Below, one piece after another: positions 31,942 through 44,606 of a stretch of DNA of 64,000 nucleotides. A model generated the notes under the pieces. It saw only the letters and a program-made list of their open reading frames with translations, made no database searches and was not told where the DNA came from. Source of the stretch: Ligustrum vulgare (lineage: Eukaryota; Streptophyta; Magnoliopsida; Lamiales; Oleaceae); the NCBI GenBank assembly GCA_963555705.1, contig OY743179.1:23196692-23260691 (forward strand), given 5' to 3'. How positions within the stretch are numbered: position 1 is the stretch's first letter; every line of letters begins with the position of its first letter. The position numbers were made by a program, and so were the translations under genes.

Positions 31942-33421
31942 TGCGATGCAAAATATACTCGCAAGTGTACAGATCGTGAAAAGTAATAAAGTGAACAAAA
32001 GAGTCCGGATTATCGTTTCCATGAGGACTGCTAGTAAGTACCGAAATGTTTTAGTTCTTATCCCTAGTTGAACAGACGAAATTATTTTTGATGTTTGAAT
32101 CTAAAACTAAAAAAATTAATTAAAGAATTAAAATTGAGCGATTGTTTTGTTTTTAAAAACGATTGTAAAGTAGTTGAGATTCACAATTTCACCTAATCAA
32201 TTAAATTAACTTCAATTTCAGTCTTATTTCCTAAATATACATTTGGTCGAATTCACTAATTTAAATTGAGCTTCCTCTCTCGAGTTTAAATCAATTCTAC
32301 ATAAATATATCAATCATGTATCTTTACAGAAGGTATGATTATTCCTTATCTAGATCCATAGAATTTACACACGACTGCGATAATAACAATAGTATATCTC
32401 TATCTCTTCTTCAATTATCAGATTTATTACCCAATCTAAGTTATTAACTCACCTCTCGAATTATGGAAATAACTCATTAAATCATGAATTAATGGTCAAT
32501 TAATTCACGCATAAAACACAATCATAAATCAACACATACAACAAATCATTAAAACAAATGAAACTTGAATTAAAATAATTAATTAGGCTACATAGTTCAT
32601 CACAACATAGAAAATTAGTTACACATTATGTTTAAAGAACAAAAACAATAAATAATAGCGTTCATTGAAAATAATATAAGAGAATGAAAAACTTGCACCA
32701 AGTATCAATTCTCCACGTGATCTTCAATTCTCGCGCCCTAAAATGATTTATCTTCTAAGAATTTGACGTGAAAAATCTCAATTATATGGTGTTCTTAGAT
32801 GAGGCAAGGGTCTTTTTTCGTAACTCACAAATTGTATTTATAGGTGTTTGAGAAACCTAGGTAAAAGAAGCTGAAAATCTATTGAAAACCGTGGAAAAAA
32901 TCCCAATCCGACTCCTAGTGGAACACTGTGCGATCGCGCAGTAATGCCTAAAAGTCTCAGGTGGAATTTTCATCCTCTCACGCGATCGCACGCTTATGTC
33001 TCCGGCAATCGTGTGGTTGACCTGCTTATGCAATTTTCTATCTTTTCTCGGTTGTGTAAGCTGGTCCCTGTCTTTTAATTGCAGCTTTGGTCATCCACTT
33101 TCAATTGAAGCAATTTAGTCCTCATACTTTGGAATCTTCTCGATTTGCTCATTTCAGCTTTCAACTTCTTGAATTGGGTTTCCAACTTCTGATTTACTCA
33201 CTTTGGCACCATGCAAGTTTTCTGGTCGTTCTTAACTCCTCAAGTGCTCAATTTAGCTCCAATTGTGCATTTCTTCGCTCAATTTCTTCATTCTTCATTT
33301 TTTGGGATATTTTCTGAAAAGTAAACAAATAAATACAAATTAAATAGTAATTATTCTAAAATTACAACATAATATTCTAATTTAGAAATACAAATAAGTG
33401 TATAAAATATACTTATTAACA
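31942..33421 (-). repeat. Solo LTR related to the Athila-like LTRs
   Basis: Starts TGCGATGCAAAATATACTCG and ends ACTTATTAACA. The opening block (CGCAAGTGTAC, AGTAATAAAGTG, GTCCGGATTATCG) parallels the LTR at 42944-44606 (CGCAAGTGCAC, AGTAGTAAAGTG, GTCCGGGTTATCG), and it also contains CGCGATCGC palindromes near 32930 and 32982. No internal region or partner LTR is present. No matching 5-bp flanks are seen (TATTT on the left, ACATT on the right). Confidence 0.65.
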
Positions 33422-33924
33422 ACATTGGGTTATCTGTTGTCCTCAAATGCTATTTTAAGAAGCCTGGAAGGTACAAGTGTCATGATTGAGTCTTTCTCCT
33501 TGACTAGTGATGTTGAAACAATTGGAAGATTTCTATGACAATTAATCAATTTTTTCAAAGGAATTGTTCCTCTCCATGATACCTAAAAGCTAGCAGGGCT
33601 TTCATTCCCGGTTTCACTTTGGCGTGATAATTAGTTTTATTGGAAGAGAATTATTGTAAAGATAATATAATTCTAATTTTTATGAATGCATACCTTAAAC
33701 TCTTGAAGTGTGGAATATTTATAGACCATGCTTAATAGACGTACCATTATGGAGTAATAACCACCCATAATGGAGTAATAACCGCACATTATGGAGTAAT
33801 AACTTCCCATCAATGGTTGGATTTTCACGTGGATATGTTTCTCTTCTCGCCACGTATCAATTGTTGATTTAGTGAGATGATCAGTCATATGTTACGATCT
33901 TTGCTGATTTCATCAATCACAATA
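33418..33924. repeat. Duplicated flank, left copy (~0.5 kb)
   Basis: Nearly identical to 44607-45094, from AACAACATTGGGTTATCTGT to TTTCATCAATCACAATAC. It has one extra ~20-bp unit (ATGGAGTAATAACC-type) compared with the right copy. No coding function is recognised. Confidence 0.92.
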
Positions 33925-35651
33925 CTAAAATCGTATACCGCAAGTGCACGGTTCGCGTTCAAGTAGTAAAGTGCCGCAAACGCACGGTTCGCGTTCAAGT
34001 AGTAAAGTTGACTAGAGAAGTCCGGGTTATCGTACCCACGAGGAATGATTGAAGTGTAACTAAAGTTATTGATTTCGTTTTAAAAGAAAAGTCAAGTAAC
34101 ATAAAAAGTTGGTTTGATGGTGAACACTAACTATCATAAATTTAAAACATGGCAACATGAAAAACTAGTTAATTAAAGCAAATAGACAACAATATGTAAA
34201 AGCTAGGATTAAAACTAATTATCCAAAATAAACTAAAAATAAAAAGAACTTGGTGACTAAACTAAACTAGCAAACATGAAACAAGGTGAATTTAGTTTTT
34301 ATAACTACACTAATTTCTTCTTTCACAAATCAAATAGTGGTAGTCAATTAATTAACCAAATTACATGGGAAAATTTAAATTTAAACTAACATGTGTAGTA
34401 AATTCCAATAAGAACCTAACATAGTGACAAACATTTTAAAAATTACGAAAAACATAAACAACATTCACAATCACAAATACATAAACATAAATACCCACAA
34501 TTCAAAGACAACCTAAAATACTTAAATAACCTTAAACTAATTAAAATTCCAACACAATAATATTAACCCCTAATAATAAACTAACAACACCATTTAACAA
34601 ATAACATAAACATGAAAATAATACTTAAAATAAAGATGAAAAACAAGAGAATAAAGGAAACTTCCCCTTTTTGTAAAGTTCTTGAAGTGAAAATCCAAGA
34701 TTTCTTCACTTCAACACAATTTCTTCCATCAACTATTAATGTTTTCAACAACCAAAACACAAAACATTAAATGCACAAGAAATAAATGACATTCTTGATA
34801 AAAATGTAAGAAAATAACAATACCCAAAAGTTTAAACAACAACAAAATACTTAAACATAAGAAAACATTACTAAATCATAAAAACATTACTTGAAAAATT
34901 GCATTAAAGATATAAATGTTATGGAAAATACAAGAGAAAATGAAAGAAAAGCGGCAAGACTTACATAATCCTTCAAAAATCTGACTTTTTCCTATTTATA
35001 CAACCCTAAAATCATCCAAAAAACCCTAAAAATTGCCAAGATCCGCGAAATTCAGCTTCTGGGCCGAACCGGGTCGGGCGGGTTGACCCAGTCCGGCCCG
35101 AAAATAAAATTATTTTTTTTTGTTTTCATAACCGCGCGATCGCGCGCGGTAAACAGTGCGCGATCGCGCAGTTTAAAATTTTGAATCAGTTTGGCCTCGG
35201 GTCTGTTTTGATGTCCAAGTCGCGTTCGCGACTTCGTTCGAGCCACGCGATCGCGTGGCTCAGCTGGAGGGTGTTTTTGCAGCCAAGTCCCTTCCGTAAT
35301 TGCCATTAAGTCCTCCATCTTTTAATCTTGAGCAATTTAGTCCCCAACTTTCCAGATTTCTTTCAAATATGTCCTCCTAAAATTGCACTTTAGGCCCTTC
35401 AACTTTTGAAATCTTCTAATTTGGTCCCTTGGTTAATTGCGTGGCTTGTCCAAAACTTCCCGGAAGTGACAAAATGGTCCCCAGACTTCCAATTTCAGCG
35501 TAATTTGCACTTCTTTTGTGGTTTTTGGCATCAAACTTGGATATTAACCTATTTAAATACAAAATATGCATAAATTAGTAGATATTTGCTCAAGATGTTC
35601 CAAAATATGCTATTTTAAAGGTATAAAAAGTGTATAAAAATGCACTTAACA
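33925..35651 (-). repeat. 3' LTR of Athila-like element (outer 6 bp missing)
   Basis: About 1.73 kb. Compared with the other LTR it has a duplicated ~40-bp block near 33960-34000 (CACGGTTCGCGTTCAAGTAG twice) and a longer GCGCGATCGCGC segment near 35135-35175. Otherwise nearly identical over long stretches. Confidence 0.92.
35129..35258. repeat. GCGATCGC palindromes in Athila-like LTR
   Basis: CGCGCGATCGCGCGCGG, GCGCGATCGCGCAG and CACGCGATCGCGTGG occur within 130 bp; the other LTR has two (44125-44140, 44211-44225) and the solo LTR has related copies. They form a CpG island in AT-rich LTR sequence. Confidence 0.85.
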
Positions 35652-37450
35652 AATACCCCCAAACTTAAAATCTTGCTCGTCTCGAGCAAGAATATCTACT
35701 AACACAAAAAGTAAATGAATGAATGATCAACAATGCTAGATAACTTGTAAATTCTTTCTTAAGTGTAAAATTGCATGATTAATTCACAATTGTGTTTTCA
35801 AAATAATACTACAAAACGAAGTTGAGCTTATCTCATGTTTGATCGGTGTGTGTGTGCATAGTCACTTCCAATTATCACTAAGGTTCAAAGAAACATTGTA
35901 GGAGGGATAAATTTCAAAATAATACTATCCACCCTTAGTGGTCAATTTCATTCCTTACCCTCTCGTGACATTCATCCCCCCATATTATTTCTTTTCTCTC
36001 CCAAAATGCATCCTAGGGGTGACTCTCAATTCACACCTTTCTTTTTCCACTAAAGTTTGGTTATGACTTACCAGCACTTTCAACAATCTAGATATGCAGT
36101 GACTCTCCACTAGATGAGTGTTTCAACATTAAAGTTTATACCAAGCAATTCAAACCCACTATTAATCTAAGCCCTTATGCAAAGACAAATGCATGATTTC
36201 TACAAACTAATGTGATGATTGCTCGTGACTTCCTCACTCCCTTAAGCTTTCTAATTGACCCATGTAGCGAGCTTTAGGTCGGCAAATCCCCGATTGTTTT
36301 AAGATCAAAGGGTACCAGGTTTCAAAATACCCCTACGGACTTACTAACTCGAGTCAAAAAGGCTACGAAGTGAGGTAGACTTATTAAGAAAATGCAATGA
36401 TGATGATGTGCTTTTTTTTTTTTCAAGTGTGTGTGTACCCTACTCATTAAGCTTTCTAATTGACCCATGTAGCGAGCTTTAGGCCGATGACTCCCAAGTT
36501 TCAAACTTAAGGCACCAAGTTTCAAGATACTCCTACGGGCTTAATTACTCGAGTCAAAAAGGCTACGAGATAGGGCAATGCAATAATTAAAATGGGCTTA
36601 GATTTCTAGCATTTGGTCATCACTTAGCTTATACTAACATCAACAACACTCCACACAGATTTAGATCAAGCATGCATGGAATCACTACACATCTAGACCG
36701 TCTCCTTTACCGGTTCGACCACCCCCAAACTTGTCTCACAAAGGATTAAGAGATTAATAGCATAGAGAGGGAATTGGATAGGTTGATAAAAATTGAAAAT
36801 ACAAGCTCACAACCTAATTTTTCTACTTCACAAATTTTTCCAACCTTCAATGGATTCCAAATCTCAACAACAATTAGTTATGACTATTGTGCTCAAGAGA
36901 ACTCAGGATCACTCATAGATAAGCAATTTATAAAAATAGGCACAAGTAGCATATTCGATCATGATTCATGAATTAATCAGCAATTTCAAACATCAAATCA
37001 TTTGAGCCGACAAGGCTATCTAGCATGTCAATATCCACAACAAAATAAACAAAATCAAACGTCACAAAATCTTAAGCCGGCAAGGCTATCTAACATGATA
37101 AAATGCAAAATGAAGTCAACACCCCCAAACTTGAATTACACATTGTCCTCAATGTGAAAATAGAAACAATATGTAAAGAAGATAAGAGGTAGTGAAACTT
37201 CCCTGATTCAATGCTTGGTTATGACGTTGAAATTGACCTAAGCTTTCGTCGAATGTAGTTCACCCCCAAACTTGTTGAGGACCATGTTACTTAGGATTTG
37301 CAAAAAATTGTTACCTACAAAAGTTTGATAATTAATTGAAAAGGAAGTAAAGAAGTATCGTAAATAAATACAAGTAACTCAAAAGAGAAGAAATTTGGGT
37401 TGCCTCCCAAAAAGCGCTTGGTTAAAGTCATAAGCTCGACTTTTGGATTT
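35652..37450 (-). other. Athila-like 3' non-coding region with purine-tract copies and a duplication
   Basis: No envelope-like ORF. The purine tract beside the LTR is minus strand AAGTTTGGGGGTA (about 35653-35666); CAAGTTTGGGGGTG recurs near 36720, 37121 and 37260. A ~130-bp segment is repeated at 36242-36373 and 36447-36575 (shared AAGCTTTCTAATTGACCCAT and GAGTCAAAAAGGCTACGA). Confidence 0.7.
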
Positions 37451-40400
37451 TCATTCGGGAGCATTGAGGAGAATTGATGACTTTTCCTCCGGGGGTTCTC
37501 CTTCCAAGAATGGTTTCAACCTTTGCCTGTTGACCTTGAAGTGTCCCTTTTCGGGATGATATAGCTCAATAGCTCCATGAGGAAAGATTTGAGAAATTGT
37601 GAATGGCCCCCACCAACGGGATCGAAGCTTTCCGGGGAATAGCCGAAGTCGGGAGTTGAATAGAAGAACTTGTTGCCCAACTTTGAAGTCCCTCTTCACA
37701 ATGTGGTTATCATGCCATTTCTTAGTCCTCTCCTTATAGATGCGAGCATTTTCATATGAGTTGAGGCGAAATTCATCAAGTTCATTAAGTTGAAGCAACC
37801 TCTTCTCACCAATTAATTTTGCATCAAAGTTTAATGCCCGTGTAGCCCAAAATGCTCGATGCTCAAGTTCAACGGGGAGATGACATGATTTTCCAAAAAC
37901 AAGACAAAATGGAGACATACCAATAGGAGTCTTGAATGCGGTGCGGTAAGCCCATAATGCATCATCTAGCTTCCTCGACCAATCTTTCCTTGATGTATTC
38001 ACCGTCATCTCAAGAATTCTTTTCAACTCTCGATTTGAGATCTCCACTTGGCCACTTGTTTGGGGATGGTACGGTGTGGCTACTCGGTGCTTCACTCCAT
38101 ACTTTGACAAAAGTGAGTCAAGTAGGCGATTGCAAAAGTGTTTGCCTCCATCACTAATGATGAGTCGGGGGGTTCCAAAGCGTGTAAAAATGTTCTTCTT
38201 GAGAAAATTGACCACCACCCGAGCATCATTAGTGGGCAATGCCACCGCCTCTACCCATTTAGAAACATAATCCACCGCCACCAAAATATATTGATTTGAG
38301 AACGAGGATGGAAATGGCCCCATGAAATCAATTCCCCAAACATCAAAGATTTCCACTTCCAAAATTGAAGTCAATGGCATTTCATTACGCCGAGAGATAT
38401 TCCCACTCCTTTGGCATCTATCACATTTGGATACTAAGGTATAAGCATCCTTGAACAAAGTTGGCCAATAGAATCCCGATTGAAGAACTTTTAAGGCGAT
38501 TTTGGAAGCTCCAAAGTGACCCCCATAAGGTGATGAATGGCACCTATCAAGAATTGCTTCCATTTCTTTCTCGGGAACACATCTTCTAATAATGTGGTCC
38601 GACCCCCTCTTGAATAAATATGGTTCATCCCAAAAATAATGTTTCAAATCGGCAAAGAATTTCTTCTTTTGTTGATAAGAGAAATCCGGGGGAAGAATAC
38701 CACTTACAAGGAAATTCACGAAGTCCGCATACCATGGTGCTTCGAAAACTTGGAGAAGATGGTTGGCATGCAATAGTTGTTCATCCGGAAATGCTTCATT
38801 GATTTCCTCTACTCCCACTTCTTTAGGTTGATCCATCCTAGATAGATGATCGGCCACCAGATTATCCGCACCCTTTTTATCACGGATTTCCAAATCAAAT
38901 TCTTGCAAGAGAAGGACCCATCTAATCAATCTTGGCTTCGCATCCTTCTTAGCAAGCAAGTATTTTAGAGCGGAGTGATCGGTATAGACAATTACCTTTG
39001 AGCCGATGAGATAAGATCGAAATTTGTCAAAGGAAAAGACCACGGCAAGCATCTCTTTCTCGGTTGTGGCGTAATTTAATTGAGCATCACTCAATGTTCG
39101 GCTTGCATAGTAGATCACATGCAACAATTTACCTCTCCTTTGCCCCAAAACCGCTCCCACGGCACAATCACTAGCATCGCACATGAGCTCAAACGGTAAG
39201 CTCCAATCCGGGGCCACAATAATAGGAGCCGAGATAAGCCTTTCCTTAAGAGTGTTGAAAGCCAATAGACACTCTTGAGAGAAATGGAAAGTGTTGTTCT
39301 TCTCAAGTAGAGAACAAAGAGGCTTAGTGATTTTAGAAAAATCCTTGATGAATCTCCTATAGAAACCCGCATGCCCCAAGAAACTCCTTATGCCTCTCAC
39401 CGAAGTAGGAGGAGGCAATTTCTCAATAACTTGTATTTTGGCTTTATCAACCTCAATCCCCCCTTGTGAAATCCGATGGCCAAGTATAATGCCCTCTCTC
39501 ACCATAAAATGGCATTTCTCCCAATTAAGCACTAAATTGGTTTCTTCACATCTTTTCAACACTAGATCAAGATTATCCAAGCATTCATTGAAAGAAGAAC
39601 CAAAAACTGAAAAATCATCCATAAATACCTCGATGAATTTTTCCACCATGTCGGAGAAAATGGCCATCATACAACGTTGAAAAGTAGCCGGTGCATTGCA
39701 AAGACCAAATGGCATCCTCTTATAAGCAAAAGTCCCATATGGACATGTGAAGGTGGTCTTCTCTTGATCTTCGGGGGCTATTAAAATTTGATTGTAGCCC
39801 GAGTATCCATCCAAGAAACAATAATAAGAATGCCCCGCCAACCTCTCAAGCATTTGGTCAATAAAGGGGAGAGGAAAGTGATCTTTTCGAGTGGCATTAT
39901 TCAATTTCCGGTAGTCAATGCACACTCTCCATCCCGTCACGGGCCTTGTAGGAATAAGCTCGTTGTTCTCATTTTCAACCACCGTGACACCTCCTTTCTT
40001 TGGAACACATTGGACGGGACTCACCCATGCACTATCCGAGATTGGATAGATAATCCCCGCATCCAACCAATTCAATACCTCGGCTTTCACTACTTCTTTC
40101 ATGTTTGGATTTAAACGGCGTTGGTGCTCCACTATTGGTTTGAAGTTATCCTCCATGAGGATTTTATGCATGCACAAGGTAGGGCTAAATCCCTTAATAT
40201 CCGCCATAGTCCACCCAATAGCCATTTTATGCATTTTCAACACCTCAAGTAGTTTTTCTTCCTCCACTTCATCCAAAAAATTCGAGATAATAACGGGAAG
40301 AGTAGAAGAATCACCCAAGTATGCATACCTCAAATGTGATGGAAGAGGTTTGAGCTCAAGAGTTGGGGCTTGTTGAATGGAGGGTAGTGAAGGAGAAGAG

Positions 40401-40984
40401 CTCTCTCCCAACTCTTCAAAATATGGCCTCTTCTTGAAGGGATAAAATTTTGGAGCATCCAAGTGTTGTGACATCCTTCCGATGTCCAAATCATCCTCTC
40501 CCTCGGTGGTTATGGAGTGAGCAATGCAAGTCTCAAGGGGATCCTTAGATGACCCATAGATGAATGATGTAGCCACCTCTTGATCAATGATGTCTACTCG
40601 GGAGCATAAATTTACCTCGACGGGGTACTTAATGGATTTCATAATGTCGAATGTGATTTGCTCATCTTGAACCCTCAATATCAATTTGCCTCCTTGCACA
40701 TCTATTAAAGCTCGACCGGTTGCTAGGAAGGGCCTTCCCAAGATGATTGGGATATCAAGGTCTTCCTCCATATCAAGAATGATAAAATCGGCAGGGAAGA
40801 TGAATTTGTCTACCTTGATTAGTACATCCTCAACAATACCACGCGGATGCTTAATAGAGCGATCGGCCAATTGCAATGAAACTGTGGTCGGCTTCACCTC
40901 TCCCATGCCCAATCTCCTGAAAATAGACAAAGGCATTAAATTAATACTAGCACCAAGATCACATAATGCTTTACCAAAGTTAAA
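37451..40984 (-). CDS. Athila-like pol: protease, RT, RNase H, integrase
   Basis: 1161 codons from the first Met at 40936; the same frame is open back to the frameshift and includes the protease active site DLGAS (40946-40960). Protease to about residue 100 ([17 protein letters not shown]). RT about 265-445 with FLDGYSG (374-380) and the catalytic FMDD near 438-441. RNase H with Asp587, Glu628, Asp653 and Asp696. Integrase zinc finger His800, His807, Cys838, Cys841, and core Asp870, Asp929, Glu964 ([10 protein letters not shown]). A basic C-terminal domain follows ([19 protein letters not shown]). No internal stop. It was probably made as a gag-pol fusion, now blocked by the upstream frameshift. 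Confidence 0.93.
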   Translation of the reverse strand, partial: FNFGKALCDLGASINLMPLSIFRRLGMGEVKPTTVSLQLADRSIKHPRGIVEDVLIKVDKFIFPADFIILDMEEDLDIPIILGRPFLATGRALIDVQGGKLILRVQDEQITFDIMKSIKYPVEVNLCSRVDIIDQEVATSFIYGSSKDPLETCIAHSITTEGEDDLDIGRMSQHLDAPKFYPFKKRPYFEELGESSSPSLPSIQQAPTLELKPLPSHLRYAYLGDSSTLPVIISNFLDEVEEEKLLEVLKMHKMAIGWTMADIKGFSPTLCMHKILMEDNFKPIVEHQRRLNPNMKEVVKAEVLNWLDAGIIYPISDSAWVSPVQCVPKKGGVTVVENENNELIPTRPVTGWRVCIDYRKLNNATRKDHFPLPFIDQMLERLAGHSYYCFLDGYSGYNQILIAPEDQEKTTFTCPYGTFAYKRMPFGLCNAPATFQRCMMAIFSDMVEKFIEVFMDDFSVFGSSFNECLDNLDLVLKRCEETNLVLNWEKCHFMVREGIILGHRISQGGIEVDKAKIQVIEKLPPPTSVRGIRSFLGHAGFYRRFIKDFSKITKPLCSLLEKNNTFHFSQECLLAFNTLKERLISAPIIVAPDWSLPFELMCDASDCAVGAVLGQRRGKLLHVIYYASRTLSDAQLNYATTEKEMLAVVFSFDKFRSYLIGSKVIVYTDHSALKYLLAKKDAKPRLIRWVLLLQEFDLEIRDKKGADNLVADHLSRMDQPKEVGVEEINEAFPDEQLLHANHLLQVFEAPWYADFVNFLVSGILPPDFSYQQKKKFFADLKHYFWDEPYLFKRGSDHIIRRCVPEKEMEAILDRCHSSPYGGHFGASKIALKVLQSGFYWPTLFKDAYTLVSKCDRCQRSGNISRRNEMPLTSILEVEIFDVWGIDFMGPFPSSFSNQYILVAVDYVSKWVEAVALPTNDARVVVNFLKKNIFTRFGTPRLIISDGGKHFCNRLLDSLLSKYGVKHRVATPYHPQTSGQVEISNRELKRILEMTVNTSRKDWSRKLDDALWAYRTAFKTPIGMSPFCLVFGKSCHLPVELEHRAFWATRALNFDAKLIGEKRLLQLNELDEFRLNSYENARIYKERTKKWHDNHIVKRDFKVGQQVLLFNSRLRLFPGKLRSRWWGPFTISQIFPHGAIELYHPEKGHFKVNRQRLKPFLEGEPPEEKSSILLNAPE

Positions 40985-42888
40985 TCACCAATAGTACAAG
41001 GAATAGTAAAACTCCCTGGATCTTTGATTTTTGGAGGCAATTTGTTTTGTAGTATGGCACTACATCCTTCCGTGAGCATCACAGTTTCATGATCTTCTAG
41101 CCTCCTTTTGTTTGAAAGGATGTCTTTCATAAACTTTGCATAGCTAGGCATTTGTGCTAATGCATCGGCAAATGGTATGTTGATGTGAAGTTTCTTGAAA
41201 ACTTCAAGAAATTTACCAAATTGTGCATCAACCTTGTGCTTTTGGAGTCTTTGAGGAAAAGGAATGGGAGGCACATAAGCTTTCACCGGAGTAGGAACCT
41301 TTGTTGAGGTCTCCCCACTTTCCTTCAATGTTGCATCATTTTCACTCGCCTCCTCAACATGCTCATTACCTTTTTCTTTCACCTCGGGTTGTGCCACATG
41401 TTGCTTTACCGTGACTTCCGGTAATTGAATTCCACTTCTTGTAGTGATGGCTTGCACATTTTCCCTTGGATTGATCTCGGTATTGCTTGGCAAGGCTCCT
41501 TGTTGTCTCTCCGTCATCATTTTTGCCAATTGCCCAACTTGAGTCTCAAGATTTTTTATAGAAGCCGCTTGATTTTGGAGAATAGTATTGGTCTTGTTCA
41601 TGAATTGCATGAGTATCTCCTCAATGGAAGGCTTCTTCTCTTGGGGTGGTGGAGGTTGAACAAAACCGGGAGGCTTTACTTGATTTTGATTGTTGGACCA
41701 CGAAAAATTCAGATGATTCCTCCAACCCGGATTGTATGTGTTGGAGTAAGGATTGCCTTGTGGTCGGTTGAAATTTTGAGCATAATTCACTTGCTCATTT
41801 GAAGTACAAGCCATTTTGAGCATGGGACATTCCTCAACCTTGTGTGTTGCTCCACATGCATCACAAATAGAAATAGGAGGGTAGATTGCTTTTACCGTAT
41901 GTTGAGAAGACAAATCATCACACTTCTTGAAGAGAAGGTCCATCTTTGCCGATAAAGCCGCATATGCATCAACTTCATGAATTCCCGCGGCTCTCTTTGG
42001 TACCATGCGGTCGGTTGGCCAAGTAGAATTGTGATTAGCCATCCTTTCAAAGAGCTCAATTGCCTCATTAGGTGATTTTGTAGTGATAGCTCCATTGGAG
42101 GCCGAATCAACCGTCACTCGACTAGATGGATTCATCCCAAGATAGAAATATTGAACTTGCATTTGCTTGGTGAACCCATGATTTGGACATTTCCTCAACA
42201 TCTCCTTGAATCTTTCCCATGTCTCATAGAAACATTCGGTGTCAAGTTGTCGGAATGTAGAGATATCACTCTTCAATTTAGCCACTTTTGATGGAGGAAA
42301 ATATTTTGTAGTGAACTTTTGAGCAAGATCATCCCATGTTGTAATACTTCCAACCGGGTTGGCATCTAACCATTCACGAGCTCCATCTCTAAGGGTATGT
42401 GGAAATAACCGCATGTTGATAGCTTCCTTGCTAATTCCCGGATAATCAAAGTTACTACACATCTCCAAAAACCGCGAGATGTGAGTAAATGGATTCTCCT
42501 CGGTCATTCCATAGAATTGTAGATGCCCCTTGAAGAGATTTATCACATCCGGCTTTAGATGAAAGTCCGGACGTCCAAATGGGGGATATGTGATGCTTCC
42601 TCGATTTTGAGTGATGAGAGGGACCATGAATTGCCCCATTGGTCTATCATCTTCATCAATAACGGGATCGGCACCACCTTGGTTGTCCCCCATATTGTCT
42701 TGTATTCTTTGTTGTTCAACTTGTTCTCTTCTTTCCCTAATCCTCCTCCTAAAAGTTCGTTCGGGTTCGGGATCAATTGGAAGAATGTCCCAAGTCGGAC
42801 GTTGTTGCATAAACAAGGCAAGAGTACCTAGAAAATGAAAAATAAAAAGAAGAAAGAGATGAGAATGAGAAGACAATTCAATTAACAA
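40936..42888 (-). CDS. Athila-like gag
   Basis: Structural polyprotein that forms the particle around the RNA. The frame is open from 42888; the first 26 residues are hydrophobic, and a more typical start is the Met at 42810 ([20 protein letters not shown]). Retrotransposon-gag domain at about residues 155-250 ([37 protein letters not shown]), then a zinc knuckle C-x2-C-x3-H-x4-C at 342-354 ([13 protein letters not shown]), a proline/glutamine-rich stretch and a coiled-coil-like helix near 430-460. The last ~16 residues are out of frame because of a 1-bp loss near 40982-40984; without it gag would run on into protease and pol as one polyprotein. Confidence 0.9.
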   Translation of the reverse strand: MLIELSSHSHLFLLFIFHFLGTLALFMQQRPTWDILPIDPEPERTFRRRIRERREQVEQQRIQDNMGDNQGGADPVIDEDDRPMGQFMVPLITQNRGSITYPPFGRPDFHLKPDVINLFKGHLQFYGMTEENPFTHISRFLEMCSNFDYPGISKEAINMRLFPHTLRDGAREWLDANPVGSITTWDDLAQKFTTKYFPPSKVAKLKSDISTFRQLDTECFYETWERFKEMLRKCPNHGFTKQMQVQYFYLGMNPSSRVTVDSASNGAITTKSPNEAIELFERMANHNSTWPTDRMVPKRAAGIHEVDAYAALSAKMDLLFKKCDDLSSQHTVKAIYPPISICDACGATHKVEECPMLKMACTSNEQVNYAQNFNRPQGNPYSNTYNPGWRNHLNFSWSNNQNQVKPPGFVQPPPPQEKKPSIEEILMQFMNKTNTILQNQAASIKNLETQVGQLAKMMTERQQGALPSNTEINPRENVQAITTRSGIQLPEVTVKQHVAQPEVKEKGNEHVEEASENDATLKESGETSTKVPTPVKAYVPPIPFPQRLQKHKVDAQFGKFLEVFKKLHINIPFADALAQMPSYAKFMKDILSNKRRLEDHETVMLTEGCSAILQNKLPPKIKDPGSFTIPCTIGDLTLVKHYVILVLVLI

Positions 42889-42920
42889 AAATCAATGCAT
42901 TTAGTACAAATAAAATCATT

Positions 42921-42937
42921 CCCCGGCAACGGCGCCA
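42921..42937 (-). other. Primer-binding site, tRNA-Asp type
   Basis: The minus strand reads TGGCGCCGTTGCCGGGG, complementary to the 3' end of plant tRNA-Asp, seven bases from the LTR. Confidence 0.9.
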
Positions 42938-42943
42938 AAAACT

Positions 42944-44606
42944 TGTTCGCTAAAATCGTATACCGCAAGTGCACGGTTCGCGTTCAAGTAGTAAAGTGGA
43001 CTAGAGAAGTCCGGGTTATCGTACCCACGAGGAATGATTGTAGTGTAACTAAAGTTATTGATTTCGTTTTAAAAGAAAAGTCAAGTAACATAAAAAGTTG
43101 GTTTGATGGTGAACACTAACTATCATAAATTTAAAACATGGCAACATGAAAAACTAGTTAATTAAAGCAAATAGACAACAATATGTAAAAGTTAGGATTA
43201 AAACTAATTATCCAAAATAAACTAAAAATAAAAAGAACTTGGTGACTAAACTAAACTAACAAACATGAAACAAGGTGAATTTAGTTTTTATAACTACACT
43301 AATTTCTTCTTTCACAAATCAAATAGTGGTAGTCAATTAATTAACCAAATTACATGGGAAAATTTAAATTTAACCTAACATGTGTAGTAAATTCCAATAA
43401 GAACCTAACATAGTGACAAACATTTTAAAAATTACAAAAAAACATAAACAACATTCACAATCACAAATACATAAACATAAATACCCACAATCCAAAGACA
43501 ACCTATAATACTTAAATAACCTTAAACTAATTAAAATTCCAACACAATAATATTAACCCCTAATAATAAACTAACAACACCATTTAACAAATAACATAAA
43601 CATGAAAATAATACTTAAAATAAAGATGAAAAACAAGAGAATAAAGGAAACTTCCCCTTTTTGTAAAGTTCTTGAAGTGAAAATCCAAGATTTCTTCACT
43701 TCAACACAATTTCTTCCATCAACTATTAATGTTTTCAACAACCAAAACACAAAACATTAAATGCACAAGAAATAAATGACATTCTTGATAAAAATGTAAG
43801 AAAATAACAATACCCAAAAGTTTAAACAACAACAAAATACTTAAACATAAGAAAATATTACTAAACCATAAAAACATTACTTGAAAAATTGCATTAAAGA
43901 TATAAATGTTATGGAAAATACAAGAGAAAATGAAAGAAAAGAGGCAAGACTTACATAATCCTTCAAAAATCTGACTTTTTCCTATTTATACAACCCTAAA
44001 ATCATCCAAAAAACCCTAAAAATTGCCAAGATCCGCGAAACTCAGCTTCTGGGCCGAACCGGGTCGGGCGGGTTGACCCAGTCCGGCCCGAAAATAAAAT
44101 TATTTTTTTTTTGTTTTCATAACCGCGCGATCGCGCGGTTTAAAATTTTGAATCAGTTTGGCCTCGGGTCTGTTTTGATGTCCAAGTCGCGTTCGCGACT
44201 TGGTTCGAGCCACGCGATCGCGTGGCTCAGCTGGAGGGTGTTTTTGCAGCCAAGTCCCTTCCGTAATTGCCATTAAGTCCTCCATCTTTTAATCTTGAGC
44301 AATTTAGTCCCCAACTTTCCAGATTTCTTTCAAATATGTCCTCCTAAATTGCACTTTAGGCCCTTCAACTTTTGTAATCTTCTAATTTGGTCCCTTGTTT
44401 AATTGCGTGGCTTGTCCAAAGTGACAAAATGGTCCCCCAGACTTCCAATTTCAGCGTAATTTGCACTTCTTTTGTGGTTTTGGCATCAAACTTGGATATT
44501 AACCTATTTAAATACAAAATATGCATAAATTAGTAGATATTTGCTCAAGATGTTCCAAAATATGCTATTTTAAAGGTATAAAATGTGTATAAAAATGCAC
44601 TTAACA
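42944..44606 (-). repeat. 5' LTR of Athila-like element
   Basis: About 1.66 kb, TGTTCGCTAAAATCG to TGCACTTAACA. The TATA motif is at 43981-43990. Confidence 0.92.
43981..43990 (-). promoter_or_regulatory. TATA box in Athila-like 5' LTR
   Basis: The minus strand reads TATAAATAGG; transcription would run leftwards into gag. Confidence 0.55.

Larger units (their letters stand above)
33925..44606 (-). mobile_element. Athila-lineage Ty3/gypsy retrotransposon, nearly intact
   Basis: LTRs 33925-35651 and 42944-44606 flank a minus-strand interior with gag, protease, RT, RNase H, integrase and a 1.8-kb non-coding 3' region. The primer site matches tRNA-Asp (42921-42937), as is known for Athila. All catalytic residues of RT, RNase H and integrase that I can check are present; one frameshift separates gag from pol. 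The left LTR lacks the six outer bases TGTTCG present on the right LTR. There is no 5-bp target duplication; instead the ~0.5-kb repeats 33418-33924 and 44607-45094 bracket the element. No envelope-like ORF is seen. Confidence 0.93.

Noticed and set aside
33673..33888. Minus-strand frames in the duplicated 0.5-kb flanks (also 44863-45057)
   Set aside because: They contain short repeated units (YYSIM) from ATGGAGTAATAA repeats, differ in length between the two copies and show no domain.
33418..33924. Interpretation of the 0.5-kb repeats as LTRs of another element
   Set aside because: They do not start with TG or end with CA, no primer site or purine tract lies inside them, and they adjoin complete LTRs.
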